Notes under the pieces: model-generated
Databases searched by the model: none
Told to the model about the DNA's origin: nothing
What the model saw: the letters and a program-made list of their open reading frames with translations, nothing else
Shown here: piece after piece, positions 14,634 through 20,545 of the stretch
Numbering within the stretch: position 1 is the first letter of the stretch
Layout: each line of letters begins with the position of its first letter
Made by a program: the position numbers and the translations under genes
DNA from: Sva-07 sp035529175
Lineage (GTDB): Bacteria > Actinomycetota > Acidimicrobiia > Acidimicrobiales > Ilumatobacteraceae
Reading direction: 5' to 3'
Assembly (NCBI GenBank): GCA_035529175.1
Contig: DATKXG010000013.1
Coordinates: forward strand, 1 to 23,645
DNA: 23,645 nucleotides

Positions 14634-14652
14634 AGGTTAGTCCGGTTAGTCC
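14634..14652. promoter_or_regulatory. Tandem 9-bp repeat overlapping the Phd/PIN promoter
   Basis: GGTTAGTCC occurs twice in direct tandem (14635-14643 and 14644-14652). On the minus strand the first unit contains TAACCT (14639-14634), positioned 7 nt before the antitoxin ATG as a -10 element. Autoregulatory antitoxins commonly bind such repeats; the assignment here is inference. Confidence 0.45.
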
Positions 14653-14659
14653 GTCACTG

Positions 14660-14702
14660 GACTGTTCGGTTGGCAGGGTGTTCACACGGGCGGTGAACAG
14701 TC
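14660..14702. promoter_or_regulatory. Two mutually exclusive hairpins between the two toxin-antitoxin modules
   Basis: TGTTCAC (14679-14685) pairs with GTGAACA (14693-14699) over a 7-nt loop. The same right arm, as GAACAGTC (14695-14702), can pair instead with GACTGTTC (14660-14667). It lies downstream of the MazF-like stop (14708) and upstream of the Phd promoter. It could end the mazEF-like transcript or act as an operator. There is no T-tract. Confidence 0.35.
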
Positions 14703-14707
14703 GCTTG

Positions 14708-15055
14708 TCAGGCGACGAGGTCGAGGACCAGTCGGATACCGGCGTCGATCTGGGCGAGGGTGTCGTGATCGAGCGCTCCAACGCGTTCGCCGAGCTGGCG
14801 CTTGTCGAGGGTGACGATCTGCGAGACGTTGACGACCGAGTCCTTCGGCAGCCCCGAGCGGCTCGCCGGCACGGCGACGTTGCCGGGTGCGGCGACGAGA
14901 TCGACGTTGCTGCTGACCGCCACGGCGACGATCGTCTCGATCCGGCTCAGGTTGAACGAGTCGGCCGACACGATGAGCACCGGACGGCGCTTGCCGGGTC
15001 CCGATCCGCTGGGTGCCGGAAGCTCGGCCCACCAGATCTCGCCGCGCCCGATCAC
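14708..15055 (-). CDS. MazF/PemK-family endoribonuclease toxin
   Basis: 115 residues. MazF toxins cleave mRNA at short specific sequences. The N-terminal strand GRGEIWWAELP and the KRRPVLIVSAD block (conserved Arg and Pro) followed by ETIVAVAVSSN are the hallmark MazF/PemK segments. SGLPKDSVVNVSQIVTLDK corresponds to the second conserved strand pair. GTG 15055 overlaps the antitoxin stop by 4 nt, which supports this start. Length is typical. Paired with the RHH gene just upstream. Confidence 0.9.
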   Translation of the reverse strand: MIGRGEIWWAELPAPSGSGPGKRRPVLIVSADSFNLSRIETIVAVAVSSNVDLVAAPGNVAVPASRSGLPKDSVVNVSQIVTLDKRQLGERVGALDHDTLAQIDAGIRLVLDLVA

Positions 15056-15285
15056 CAGTCCTCGTCGATCGCGGCCGCCTGCAATGCGGCCAGGCCGGTG
15101 TCGAGTTCGGATGATCGCTCGCCGTACACGTCGTCGAGGCGTTCGGTGACCTCGGCGGACTCGTCGGCGTCGAGCAGTTTGGCGAGCGCCTCGGCGTACA
15201 GCTCGGACCGGGAGATCCGCCGTCGCCGGGCAAGCCGGTCCGCCGCCTCGAAGATGGGGTCCGGAATCGAGACGGCAGTCTTCAC
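15052..15285 (-). CDS. Ribbon-helix-helix antitoxin (MazE-like partner of MazF)
   Basis: About 77 residues from GTG 15285. VKTAVSIPDPIFEAADRLAR, then ISRSELYAEALAKLL, is the standard MetJ/Arc-type ribbon-helix-helix start seen in actinobacterial MazE-like antitoxins, which usually begin MKTAVSIPD. The acidic C-terminal tail (DEDW) would bind the toxin. TATACT lies 8 nt upstream of the GTG, so a leaderless start is likely. An alternative ATG at 15327 has AAAGGA 6 nt upstream and would add 14 residues not typical of the family. Stop and toxin start overlap (GTGA). Confidence 0.85.
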   Translation of the reverse strand: MKTAVSIPDPIFEAADRLARRRRISRSELYAEALAKLLDADESAEVTERLDDVYGERSSELDTGLAALQAAAIDEDW

Positions 15286-15293
15286 GCTCGAAG

Positions 15294-15299
15294 AGTATA
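15294..15299 (-). promoter_or_regulatory. -10 element TATACT of the RHH/MazF operon
   Basis: TATACT on the minus strand is nearly consensus and sits in an AT-rich island unusual for this GC-rich DNA. It is 8 nt upstream of GTG 15285, so transcription would begin at or next to the start codon. No good -35 is seen. Confidence 0.5.
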
Positions 15300-15443
15300 A
15301 CTTGGTCATACCCGACGACGCTTCCATGATGCGTCCTTTCAACAACGCTCATGGGGGAGCCGGTATCGCTCACGGTACGCGAACGGTGTCACAGAGTTGC
15401 GTGGAGCCAGGCGGCAGACTCGGATGGAGAGAAGGAGGGGCGC

Positions 15444-15944
15444 GTGAAGCTCGAAGCGGTGCTGGGAGACATCACGAAGGAGGACGTCAACGCGATCGTC
15501 AACGCGGCGAACTCGTCGCTGCTCGGCGGTGGTGGGGTCGACGGAGCGATCCATCGAGCGGCCGGTCCGGAGCTCGACGAGGCGTGCCGTGCACTCGGCG
15601 GCTGCCCGGAGGGCGACGCCAAGGTGACCCCCGGGTTCGATCTTCCCGCCCGGTGGATCATCCACGCCGTCGGCCCGCGTTGGCGCGGCGGCAGCGAGGG
15701 TGAGGCCGAGCGACTGGCCGACTGCTACCGCAACTCGCTGGCGAGAGCCGACGAGGTGGGCGCCACCACCGTGGCGTTCCCGGCGATCTCGACCGGCATC
15801 TTCGGCTACCCGCTCGACGCTGCCACCGACATCGCCGTCGAGACGGTCCGCTCGACTCCGACGTCGGTCGCCACGGTCCGCTTCGTGTGCTTCGACGACA
15901 CGACGCTGCGGGCCTACCTCGATCGGCTGGAGCAGGTCACGTAG
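15444..15944 (+). CDS. Macrodomain protein, O-acetyl-ADP-ribose deacetylase-like (YmdB type)
   Basis: 166 residues. Macrodomains bind ADP-ribose and hydrolyse O-acetyl-ADP-ribose or remove ADP-ribose from proteins. Visible motifs: GDITKEDVNAIVNAANSSLL (adenine-pocket Asp and the NAAN substrate loop), GGGGVDGAIHRAAG (diphosphate loop), and FPAISTGIFGYPLDAA (second loop). The catalytic-side Asn and Asp of the MacroD/YmdB class are present. GTG 15444 has a strong GGAGG about 6 nt upstream. It is divergent from the RHH/MazF module with 158 nt between starts. The first 66 nt of this gene are copied at 19908. Confidence 0.92.
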   Translation: MKLEAVLGDITKEDVNAIVNAANSSLLGGGGVDGAIHRAAGPELDEACRALGGCPEGDAKVTPGFDLPARWIIHAVGPRWRGGSEGEAERLADCYRNSLARADEVGATTVAFPAISTGIFGYPLDAATDIAVETVRSTPTSVATVRFVCFDDTTLRAYLDRLEQVT

Positions 15945-15983
15945 CCCACCAGCGGTGCCCTTCCCCGACCGGTGGCCTTCGGC

Positions 15984-15989
15984 AAGACT
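15984..15989 (+). promoter_or_regulatory. -10-like hexamer for the metallophosphoesterase
   Basis: AAGACT, then 6 nt (ggagcg), then ATG 15996. Fits the nAnnnT-N6-start pattern. Confidence 0.35.
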
Positions 15990-15995
15990 GGAGCG

Positions 15996-16940
15996 ATGGC
16001 GGGGTTCGACGTCATCGGTGATGTGCACGGTCACGCAGACCGGCTGCAGCGCCTGCTCGCCCACATGGGCTACACCGAGCGGCACGGCGTGTGGGTACAC
16101 CCGAACCGGACGGCGGTGTTCGTCGGTGATCTGATCGACCGTGGCCCGGGCCAGCTCGAGACCCTGCGGCTGGTGCGGGCGATGGTCGAGGCCGGCTCGG
16201 CGCAGATCGTGCTCGGCAACCACGAGTTCAACGCCGTCGCCTACGCCACCGTCGATCCCCTGCGCGAGGACTACTGCCGCCCGCACAGCGACAAGAACTT
16301 CGGCCAGCACGAGGCGTTCCTGTCCGACGTCGCCTTCGGCTCGCCGCTGCATCGCTCGATCATCGACTGGTTCATGACGATCCCGATGTGGCTCGACCTC
16401 GACGGCCTGCGGGTGGTGCACGCCTGCTGGAGTGCGGATCACATGGAGCACCTCGAGACGGTGTCGGGTCCGGGCAACACCCTGACCGAGCAGACCGTGC
16501 TCGACGGCACGACGAAGGACACGCCGACCTACGACGCGATCGAGACGGTGTTGAAAGGGCCCGAGATCGACCTCGATGGCGTGTGGTACCGGGACAAGGA
16601 CGGCCACGAGCGCCGGCACGCCCGGCTTCGCTGGTGGGACAGCACGGCCACCACCCTGACCACGTCGGTGTTGATCACACCGGGAACGCAGCTGTACGAC
16701 CCCGACGACCAACCGATCGGCGAGCTCCCCGACCGCGAGCTGCACGACGCCGAGATGCAGGCCTACACCGGGCCCGAACCGGTGCTGTTCGGCCACTACT
16801 GGTGGCGCAAGGATTGGACCGAGCCGATCAACCCCCTCGCGACGTGCGTCGACTACAGCGTGGCGAAGGGCGGCGTCCTGCGCGCCTACCGTTGGGACGG
16901 CGAGGCCGAGATCGACGAGCACAAGTTCGTCGACGCCTGA
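15996..16940 (+). CDS. Calcineurin-like metallophosphoesterase (ApaH/PrpE type)
   Basis: 314 residues. The phosphoesterase signature is complete: FDVIGDVHGHADRL (GDxHG, first metal site), VFVGDLIDRGPGQ (GDxxDRG), VLGNHEFNAV (GNHE), LRVVHACW and a late FGHYWW. This combination is that of bis(5'-nucleosyl)-tetraphosphatase/PrpE-like serine/threonine phosphatases. It is longer than the minimal fold, with an insertion around residues 110-220 (from CRPHSDKNFGQHE on). Substrate could be ApnA nucleotides or phosphoproteins. ATG 15996 places the GDVHG motif at residues 7-11, as usual. The upstream GTG at 15972 is less likely. Confidence 0.9.
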   Translation: MAGFDVIGDVHGHADRLQRLLAHMGYTERHGVWVHPNRTAVFVGDLIDRGPGQLETLRLVRAMVEAGSAQIVLGNHEFNAVAYATVDPLREDYCRPHSDKNFGQHEAFLSDVAFGSPLHRSIIDWFMTIPMWLDLDGLRVVHACWSADHMEHLETVSGPGNTLTEQTVLDGTTKDTPTYDAIETVLKGPEIDLDGVWYRDKDGHERRHARLRWWDSTATTLTTSVLITPGTQLYDPDDQPIGELPDRELHDAEMQAYTGPEPVLFGHYWWRKDWTEPINPLATCVDYSVAKGGVLRAYRWDGEAEIDEHKFVDA

Positions 16941-16976
16941 GCAGCCACCGCGCAACGCGGGACGGCCTGTGGAATC

Positions 16977-16982
16977 TATGGT
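16977..16982 (+). promoter_or_regulatory. -10-like hexamer TATGGT for the SCP2-like gene
   Basis: TATGGT, then 7 nt, then ATG 16990. It supports 16990 over the in-frame GTG 16969 and ATG 16978. Confidence 0.4.
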
Positions 16983-16989
16983 TGCCGCG

Positions 16990-17388
16990 ATGGGTCGCAC
17001 CTACGACGACGCCGAGCAGCTCGAGCGGGTCTACACCACGATGTTCGACGCGGTCGCGGACGACGACTCGATGGACACCTTGGTCGAGGCCCAGATGGTG
17101 ATCAACTTCCGGCTGCACGATCCCGACGCCGACATCTGGGTCGACGGTCGCTCGCGTCCGGTCGTGACGACGTTCGAACCGATCGGTGGCGTGGACGCCA
17201 CCCTCACCGCGAAGCTCAGCGCCGACTCGATGCACGAGCTGTTGCTGGGAACCCTCCCACTCGGCAAGGCGCTGCTGTTCCGCAAGCTGAAGGTGTCCGG
17301 CTCGAAGTCGAAGGCGATGGGACTCGAGCCCCTGCTGCACGCCTGCCAGGCGGTCTACCCCGACATCGCGGCCGACGCCCTCGGCTGA
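16990..17388 (+). CDS. SCP2 sterol-transfer-like domain protein
   Basis: 132 residues, single domain. The order of elements fits an SCP-2-like lipid-binding fold: an amphipathic start (LERVYTTMFDAV), a beta segment (MVINFRLHDPDADIWVD), and then MHELLLGTLPLGKALLFRKL followed by VSGSKSKAMGLEPLL. The last part corresponds to the family's h.ll.G.l....a...gklkv.G pattern. Such proteins bind acyl chains or sterol-like lipids in the cytoplasm. No signal peptide. The preceding metallophosphoesterase ends 49 nt upstream, but the likely own promoter suggests separate transcription. Specific ligand unknown. Confidence 0.75.
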   Translation: MGRTYDDAEQLERVYTTMFDAVADDDSMDTLVEAQMVINFRLHDPDADIWVDGRSRPVVTTFEPIGGVDATLTAKLSADSMHELLLGTLPLGKALLFRKLKVSGSKSKAMGLEPLLHACQAVYPDIAADALG

Positions 17389-17418
17389 CGCTCGCCCGCC
17401 CGGTGCCGCGTTCGGCGC

Positions 17419-17466
17419 GTTCCCGTGTACTCGTGCGGGGCCTGATCCCACACGAGCTCACGAGAA
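17419..17466. repeat. 48-nt palindromic element, copy B
   Basis: Same length as copy A at 11851-11898 and 41 of 48 bases identical, including the ends GTTCCCGTG and CACGAGAA. Arms are CGTGTACTCGTG and CACGAGCTCACG, with two mismatched pairs, so this copy is less perfect. It lies 31 nt after the stop of the SCP2-like gene. Differences fall mainly in the loop (four of seven). Confidence 0.7.
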
Positions 17467-17674
17467 CTGTGGACTGGGAGGTGGCGGATCGCCACGACCA
17501 GAGGAGGCCGACTGGACCCCGGGGTCGTGCCCGGGAGTCGTCGCCGCGTTCGGCAGTGATCGGCGTGGGCAGGGGTGACACACTGCTGTGCCGGGAACGA
17601 CTCGACAGCCGGTCGAGACGTCGACCGTGCGCCGCCTGCGAGGTTCGCCGGTGGCGGGGAGGGGGAGTCGCCGC
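17467..17674. other. Gene-free spacer with three further perfect palindromes
   Basis: No gene is supported between the palindromic element and the alcohol dehydrogenase. The spacer holds GTGGCG-gat-CGCCAC (17481-17495), GACCCCGGGGTC (17515-17526) and GGTCGA-gacg-TCGACC (17611-17626). They could be terminator or operator parts. There is no -10 close to the dehydrogenase start, which has a normal ribosome binding site, so its promoter is probably in this spacer. Confidence 0.5.
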
Positions 17675-18631
17675 ATGCGCGCATGGCAGTTCACGAACAC
17701 CCACGAGCCGCTGGTGCTCGCCGACGTTCCCGCACCGAGTGCCGGGCCGGGGCAGGTCGTGCTCGACGTGGTGTCGGCCGGGTTGTGCCATTCCGACGTC
17801 GGGGTGCTCGAGGACGAGGGGTGGCTGCCGTTCCTGCCACGACGGCCGGTCACGATGGGCCACGAGGTCGCCGGCGTCGTGACCGAGGTGGGCGACGACG
17901 TCACCGAGTGGTCGATCGGGGATCGTGTCGGGGTGTGCCCGATGACCCGGGCCGGTGCGCCCGGCTACGGGTACGACGGCGGTTTCGCCGACAAGATCGT
18001 GGTCGACCAGATCACGCTCGTCCCCATTCCCGAGAGCGTGTCGTTCGCGCTCGGGGCCGCAGGCACCGATGCGGGCATGACCTCACACCACGCGGTCATG
18101 GCCACGGGACGCGTTGCGGCAGGAACCAAGCTCGGGATCATCGGGCTCGGCGGTCTCGGACAGATCGGTGCGCGTGTCGGGGTCCTGGCCGGCGCGGAGG
18201 TCTACGTGGCCGAGATCGACGAGGAGGTGTGGGATCTCGCCGGCGAGCTCGGCGTCACCGGGGTCGCCCGATCGATCCGGGACTTCGCGGACCGGCAGCT
18301 CGACGTGATCGTCGACTTCGCCGGATTCGGCACCACCACCGCCGAGGCCATCGAGACGGTGCGCTTCGGAGGCCGCGTGGTGCAGGTCGGCATGGGCAAG
18401 CTCGAGGCGACGATCTCGACGAGGGACCTCATCATCAAGGAAATCGAGCTCGTCGGTTGCAGGGGTGGGACCAAGGACGACGTGGCCGGCGTGTACGAGC
18501 TGTTCGCCACCGGACAGCTGGCGCCGCACTACACCGAGATCGGCTTCGACGACATCCCCGACGGCCTCGATCGCCTCGCCCGCGGTCTGGTCAAGGGTCG
18601 GCTCGTCGCACGCATCAACGACGCCCACTGA
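17675..18631 (+). CDS. Zinc-type alcohol dehydrogenase (MDR superfamily)
   Basis: 318 residues. GroES-like N-terminal half with catalytic-zinc residues in GLCHSDVG (Cys37) and GHEVAG (His, about residue 63). NAD-binding Rossmann motif GLGGLGQIGARV follows at about 156-167, and the Asp at the end of the second strand (VAEIDEE) suggests NAD over NADP. The lobe that normally carries four structural-zinc cysteines is absent. At that place the sequence reads GVCPMTRAGAPGYGYDGGFA, which accounts for the shorter than usual length (about 345). The start ATG 17675 has GGAGGGGGAG about 7 nt upstream. Transcribed alone; substrate unknown. Confidence 0.9.
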   Translation: MRAWQFTNTHEPLVLADVPAPSAGPGQVVLDVVSAGLCHSDVGVLEDEGWLPFLPRRPVTMGHEVAGVVTEVGDDVTEWSIGDRVGVCPMTRAGAPGYGYDGGFADKIVVDQITLVPIPESVSFALGAAGTDAGMTSHHAVMATGRVAAGTKLGIIGLGGLGQIGARVGVLAGAEVYVAEIDEEVWDLAGELGVTGVARSIRDFADRQLDVIVDFAGFGTTTAEAIETVRFGGRVVQVGMGKLEATISTRDLIIKEIELVGCRGGTKDDVAGVYELFATGQLAPHYTEIGFDDIPDGLDRLARGLVKGRLVARINDAH

Positions 18632-18643
18632 CGACGCGCCTGC

Positions 18644-18649
18644 GAAGAT
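18644..18649 (+). promoter_or_regulatory. -10-like hexamer for cutA
   Basis: GAAGAT, then 6 nt (aggggc), then GTG 18656. Weak on its own, but it matches the spacing at other unit heads. The AGGGG is too close to the start for a normal ribosome binding site. Confidence 0.3.
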
Positions 18650-18655
18650 AGGGGC

Positions 18656-18976
18656 GTGACGACGCTCGGACATTGCGAGGTGCGCATCACGTGCGGCTCG
18701 CGGGAGGAGGCCGCCACCATCGCCCACGCGCTGGTCGAGGCCCAGCTGGTGGCGTGCGCTCACCTCGTGCCGATCTCGAGCGTCTATGAGTGGAAGCAGG
18801 TGATCGAACACGACGACGAGGTGCTGATCACCGCGGCGACCCGCGTGGATCGCTTCGACTCGATCGTCGAGACCGTGCGCTCGCTGCACTCCTACGAACT
18901 GCCGGCGGTCACCGCAGTGGCGCTCGACGGCTCCCACGACTACCTCGCGTGGATCGACGACCAGACCCGGCGCTGA
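18656..18976 (+). CDS. cutA: CutA family protein (divalent cation tolerance)
   Basis: 106 residues, GTG start. CutA is a small trimeric cytoplasmic protein linked to copper and other divalent metal tolerance, with a ferredoxin-like fold. The signature is clear: EEAATIAHALVEAQLVACAH, then PISSVYEWKQVIEHDDEVLI and HSYELPAVTAVAL with DYLAWI near the end. Length matches the family. It is 24 nt after the dehydrogenase stop. It ends directly where a PIN-domain remnant begins in another frame (overlap of two bases). Confidence 0.93.
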   Translation: MTTLGHCEVRITCGSREEAATIAHALVEAQLVACAHLVPISSVYEWKQVIEHDDEVLITAATRVDRFDSIVETVRSLHSYELPAVTAVALDGSHDYLAWIDDQTRR

Positions 18977-19085
18977 CCGTGAGGCCGAAGAGGCGTCCTT
19001 CTCGGCCGCGACTTGGTGGGAGCTCGGCATCAAGCGGGGGTTCGGCAAGCTCGACTTCCCCGACGCCCTCGCCGACGACTCGTGG
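18975..19085 (+). pseudogene. Internal fragment of a PIN-domain toxin
   Basis: In frame from 18975 the DNA reads ASFSAATWWELGIKRGFGKL, then DFPDALADD. This is the middle of a VapC-type PIN domain (SAAxxWELxIKxxxGKLxLP, with the second active-site acid Glu). No N-terminal DTH/DAS strand precedes it, because cutA ends there, and no C-terminal acids follow. There is no start codon of use. A deletion remnant next to cutA. Confidence 0.5.
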
Positions 19086-19129
19086 CGGGCGCCTTCACGG
19101 AGCTGTCGGCCTCCGCCAACCGCAGCGCG

Positions 19130-19328
19130 TCAGCCCGGGAACACGCGAACGTCGACGGAGAGGTTCGGTGCGCCCGCAAGACGTCGATCGGTGGTGACGA
19201 GCACCCCGTCAGCTCCCAGATCCGGGCCATCATCGGCTGTGTGAGATCGTGACGATCGACCGGCAGCGAGGCGAGGCTGGTCACGGTCGCAGCAAGGCGA
19301 GGATCGATGCATCGGCAACGACGATCAC
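19130..19328 (-). pseudogene. Decayed VapC (PIN-domain) toxin gene with two internal deletions
   Basis: Three pieces of one PIN gene appear in order on the minus strand. From GTG 19328: VIVVADASILALL, a VapC N-terminus with its first Asp, then a stop. In another frame: VTSLASLPVDRHDL followed by MARIWEL, the middle of a VapC. Then in a third frame GADGVLVTTDRRLAGAPNLS and a stop at 19132-19130, the C-terminus. The segment usually present between WEL and LVTTDRRL (N(L/M)TAYDAxYVALAE), with a catalytic Asp, is missing. The frames do not connect, so no toxin can be made. Confidence 0.55.
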
Positions 19329-19378
19329 CAGCCGATCCGATCAGCGTGTGGCGCCACTCCGATCGGGGCACAGTCGGC

Positions 19379-19384
19379 CAGACT
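19379..19384 (+). promoter_or_regulatory. -10-like hexamer for the GNAT gene
   Basis: CAGACT, then 6 nt (gtcgtc), then an in-frame GTG at 19391. It was used to choose that start. Confidence 0.35.
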
Positions 19385-19390
19385 GTCGTC

Positions 19391-19888
19391 GTGGTTGGGC
19401 TCCGTATCCGAACCCTGACCGAAGACGACGACCTCGACGTGTTCGGCCAGGTCGTGCTCGACAGCTACCTGGCGTTGCCGGACATGCCGCGAGAGCCCGA
19501 CTACGAGGCGGAACTTGCTGACGTGGCGGCGCGGGTGCGCGACGGTGTCGTGTTCGGTGCGTTCGTCGGCGAGACGCCGGCTGGGTGTGTCACCTTCGTC
19601 GCCGACGCATCGAGCCCGCACGCCGAGAGACTGCTGGACGGCGAGAGCAGCTTCCGGATGCTCGGCGTCGACACCGCGGCGCAAGGCCAGGGCATCGGTG
19701 AAGCGCTCACGCGCCGTTGCCTCGACGAGTCCGTGCGGATCGGGAGTGCTTCGGTGTTCATCTACTCGGGAGCCTGGATGCACACGGCGCATCGCCTCTA
19801 CCGACGGCTCGGCTTCGAGTTCGTTCCCGATCGAGACTGGGTCCACGACCCGACGATCCACCTGCTCGCCATGCGTCGGGAGCTCTGA
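19391..19888 (+). CDS. GNAT-family N-acetyltransferase
   Basis: 165 residues from GTG 19391. The acetyl-CoA binding motif A is FRMLGVDTAAQGQGIGEALT (Q-x-G-x-G/A loop), followed by the helix CLDES and a C-terminal HRLYRRLGFEFVPDRD block typical of GNATs. GETPAGCVTFVAD is the preceding strand. The N-terminal GLRIRTLTEDDDL is the usual first strand and helix. The acceptor (small molecule or protein) cannot be deduced. In-frame starts up to 19307 exist, but nothing conserved precedes residue 3. A truncated macrodomain copy begins 19 nt downstream. Confidence 0.88.
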   Translation: MVGLRIRTLTEDDDLDVFGQVVLDSYLALPDMPREPDYEAELADVAARVRDGVVFGAFVGETPAGCVTFVADASSPHAERLLDGESSFRMLGVDTAAQGQGIGEALTRRCLDESVRIGSASVFIYSGAWMHTAHRLYRRLGFEFVPDRDWVHDPTIHLLAMRREL

Positions 19889-19907
19889 AATTCGTGAGGA
19901 GTTGCAG

Positions 19908-20033
19908 GTGAAGCTCGAAGCGGTGCCGGGTGACATCACGAAGGAGGACGTCGACGCGATCGTCAACGCGGCGGTCGTGCAGGAGGACTCGGGACCGATC
20001 CCAGCCGGGATGATGCGGGTCCCCACGACCTGA
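19908..20033 (+). pseudogene. Truncated second copy of the macrodomain gene start
   Basis: Reading from GTG 19908, the first 22 residues (VKLEAVPGDITKEDVDAIVN plus AA) match the macrodomain protein at 15444 with only two changes; at the DNA level 63 of 66 bases are identical. After NAA the sequence is unrelated (VVQEDSGPIPAGMMRVPTT) and stops at 20031-20033. The whole ORF has 41 codons. GAGGAG lies 6 nt upstream, so it could still be translated. It lacks the NAAN, GGGGVDGAI and second-loop residues and cannot be an enzyme. Confidence 0.75.
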
Positions 20034-20211
20034 TCTCGGCTGGCTCCCTCCGGACGAGGTCCGCCTCGATCGCGACGAACTCGCACGCGTGGTCGTTGCG
20101 CTGCGAGCACTGATCGACGGGTCCGAGCCCGACGAACCCAATCGAGCTCACGCCGTGACGATCGCCTACGTCGTCGCCGACGCGATCGAGCGAACAGGAG
20201 GAGAGCGATGA
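20020..20211 (+). pseudogene. C-terminal fragment of an unknown protein, overlapping the RHH gene
   Basis: A frame open from just after an in-frame TGA near 20014 reads LGWLPPDEVRLDRDELARVV, then a helix-rich part (VTIAYVVADAIERTGGER) to TGA 20209-20211. The stop overlaps the ATG of the RHH gene by 4 nt, the same geometry as the toxin-antitoxin pairs, and codon use is gene-like. No ATG lies upstream in the frame; a GTG occurs only at about residue 22. It seems to be the tail of a gene whose 5' part was replaced by the macrodomain fragment. I do not recognise the family. Confidence 0.4.
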
Positions 20212-20495
20212 GCAGACCACAACTGATCGAGTGGCTGGAGAGCGAGACCGGGCAACAGCTCGAGCGCCCTGCAGCAGCCGCACCGAAGTCTCGCCATGTG
20301 TCGATTCGAGTGCCCGAGGATCTGTTCCGTCAACTCGAGGGGGTCGCGGCGACGCGCAACGAGACGGTGTCGCACACGGCGCGCCGGATGTTGCTCGACG
20401 GCCTGTCGACGCCGTCATCGACCGAGGAAGCGATCGACACCGCGATCGCCTCGCTGCTGGCAGCGCGCGACCGGCTCGGCAAGCCGGCTTCCTGA
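20208..20495 (+). CDS. Ribbon-helix-helix (CopG/Arc-like) DNA-binding protein, possible antitoxin
   Basis: 95 residues, ATG 20208 with AGGAGGAGA 3-5 nt upstream. The central part (KSRHVSIRVPEDLFRQLEGV, then TVSHTARRMLLDGL) is a ribbon-helix-helix fold with the VSIRVPEDL strand that enters the DNA major groove. An N-terminal stretch of about 27 residues precedes it, and a helical tail follows (EEAIDTAIASLLAARDRL). The start overlaps the stop of the fragment at 20020-20211. In antitoxins the toxin often follows, but the next gene is the HNH protein with its own promoter-like element, so this may be an orphan antitoxin or a general repressor. Confidence 0.75.
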   Translation: MSRPQLIEWLESETGQQLERPAAAAPKSRHVSIRVPEDLFRQLEGVAATRNETVSHTARRMLLDGLSTPSSTEEAIDTAIASLLAARDRLGKPAS

Positions 20496-20533
20496 CTCGG
20501 CCGGGCTCGGCAACTCTGTGACACCCCCATGCG

Positions 20534-20539
20534 CATCAT
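20534..20539 (+). promoter_or_regulatory. -10-like hexamer for the HNH gene
   Basis: CATCAT, then 6 nt (ggaggc), then ATG 20546. The 15-nt string is nearly the same as upstream of the methyltransferase (CATGGT-ggaggc-ATG). Confidence 0.4.
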
Positions 20540-20545
20540 GGAGGC

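Noticed and set aside
14708..15944. DarTG-type pairing of the macrodomain protein with a toxin
   Set aside because: No DarT-like ADP-ribosyltransferase is present; the adjacent toxin is MazF-like and has its own RHH antitoxin.
15339..17000. Long minus-strand open frame (553 codons) opposite the macrodomain and metallophosphoesterase genes
   Set aside because: The plus-strand genes carry complete catalytic motifs; the minus-strand translation shows none and has no plausible start signal.
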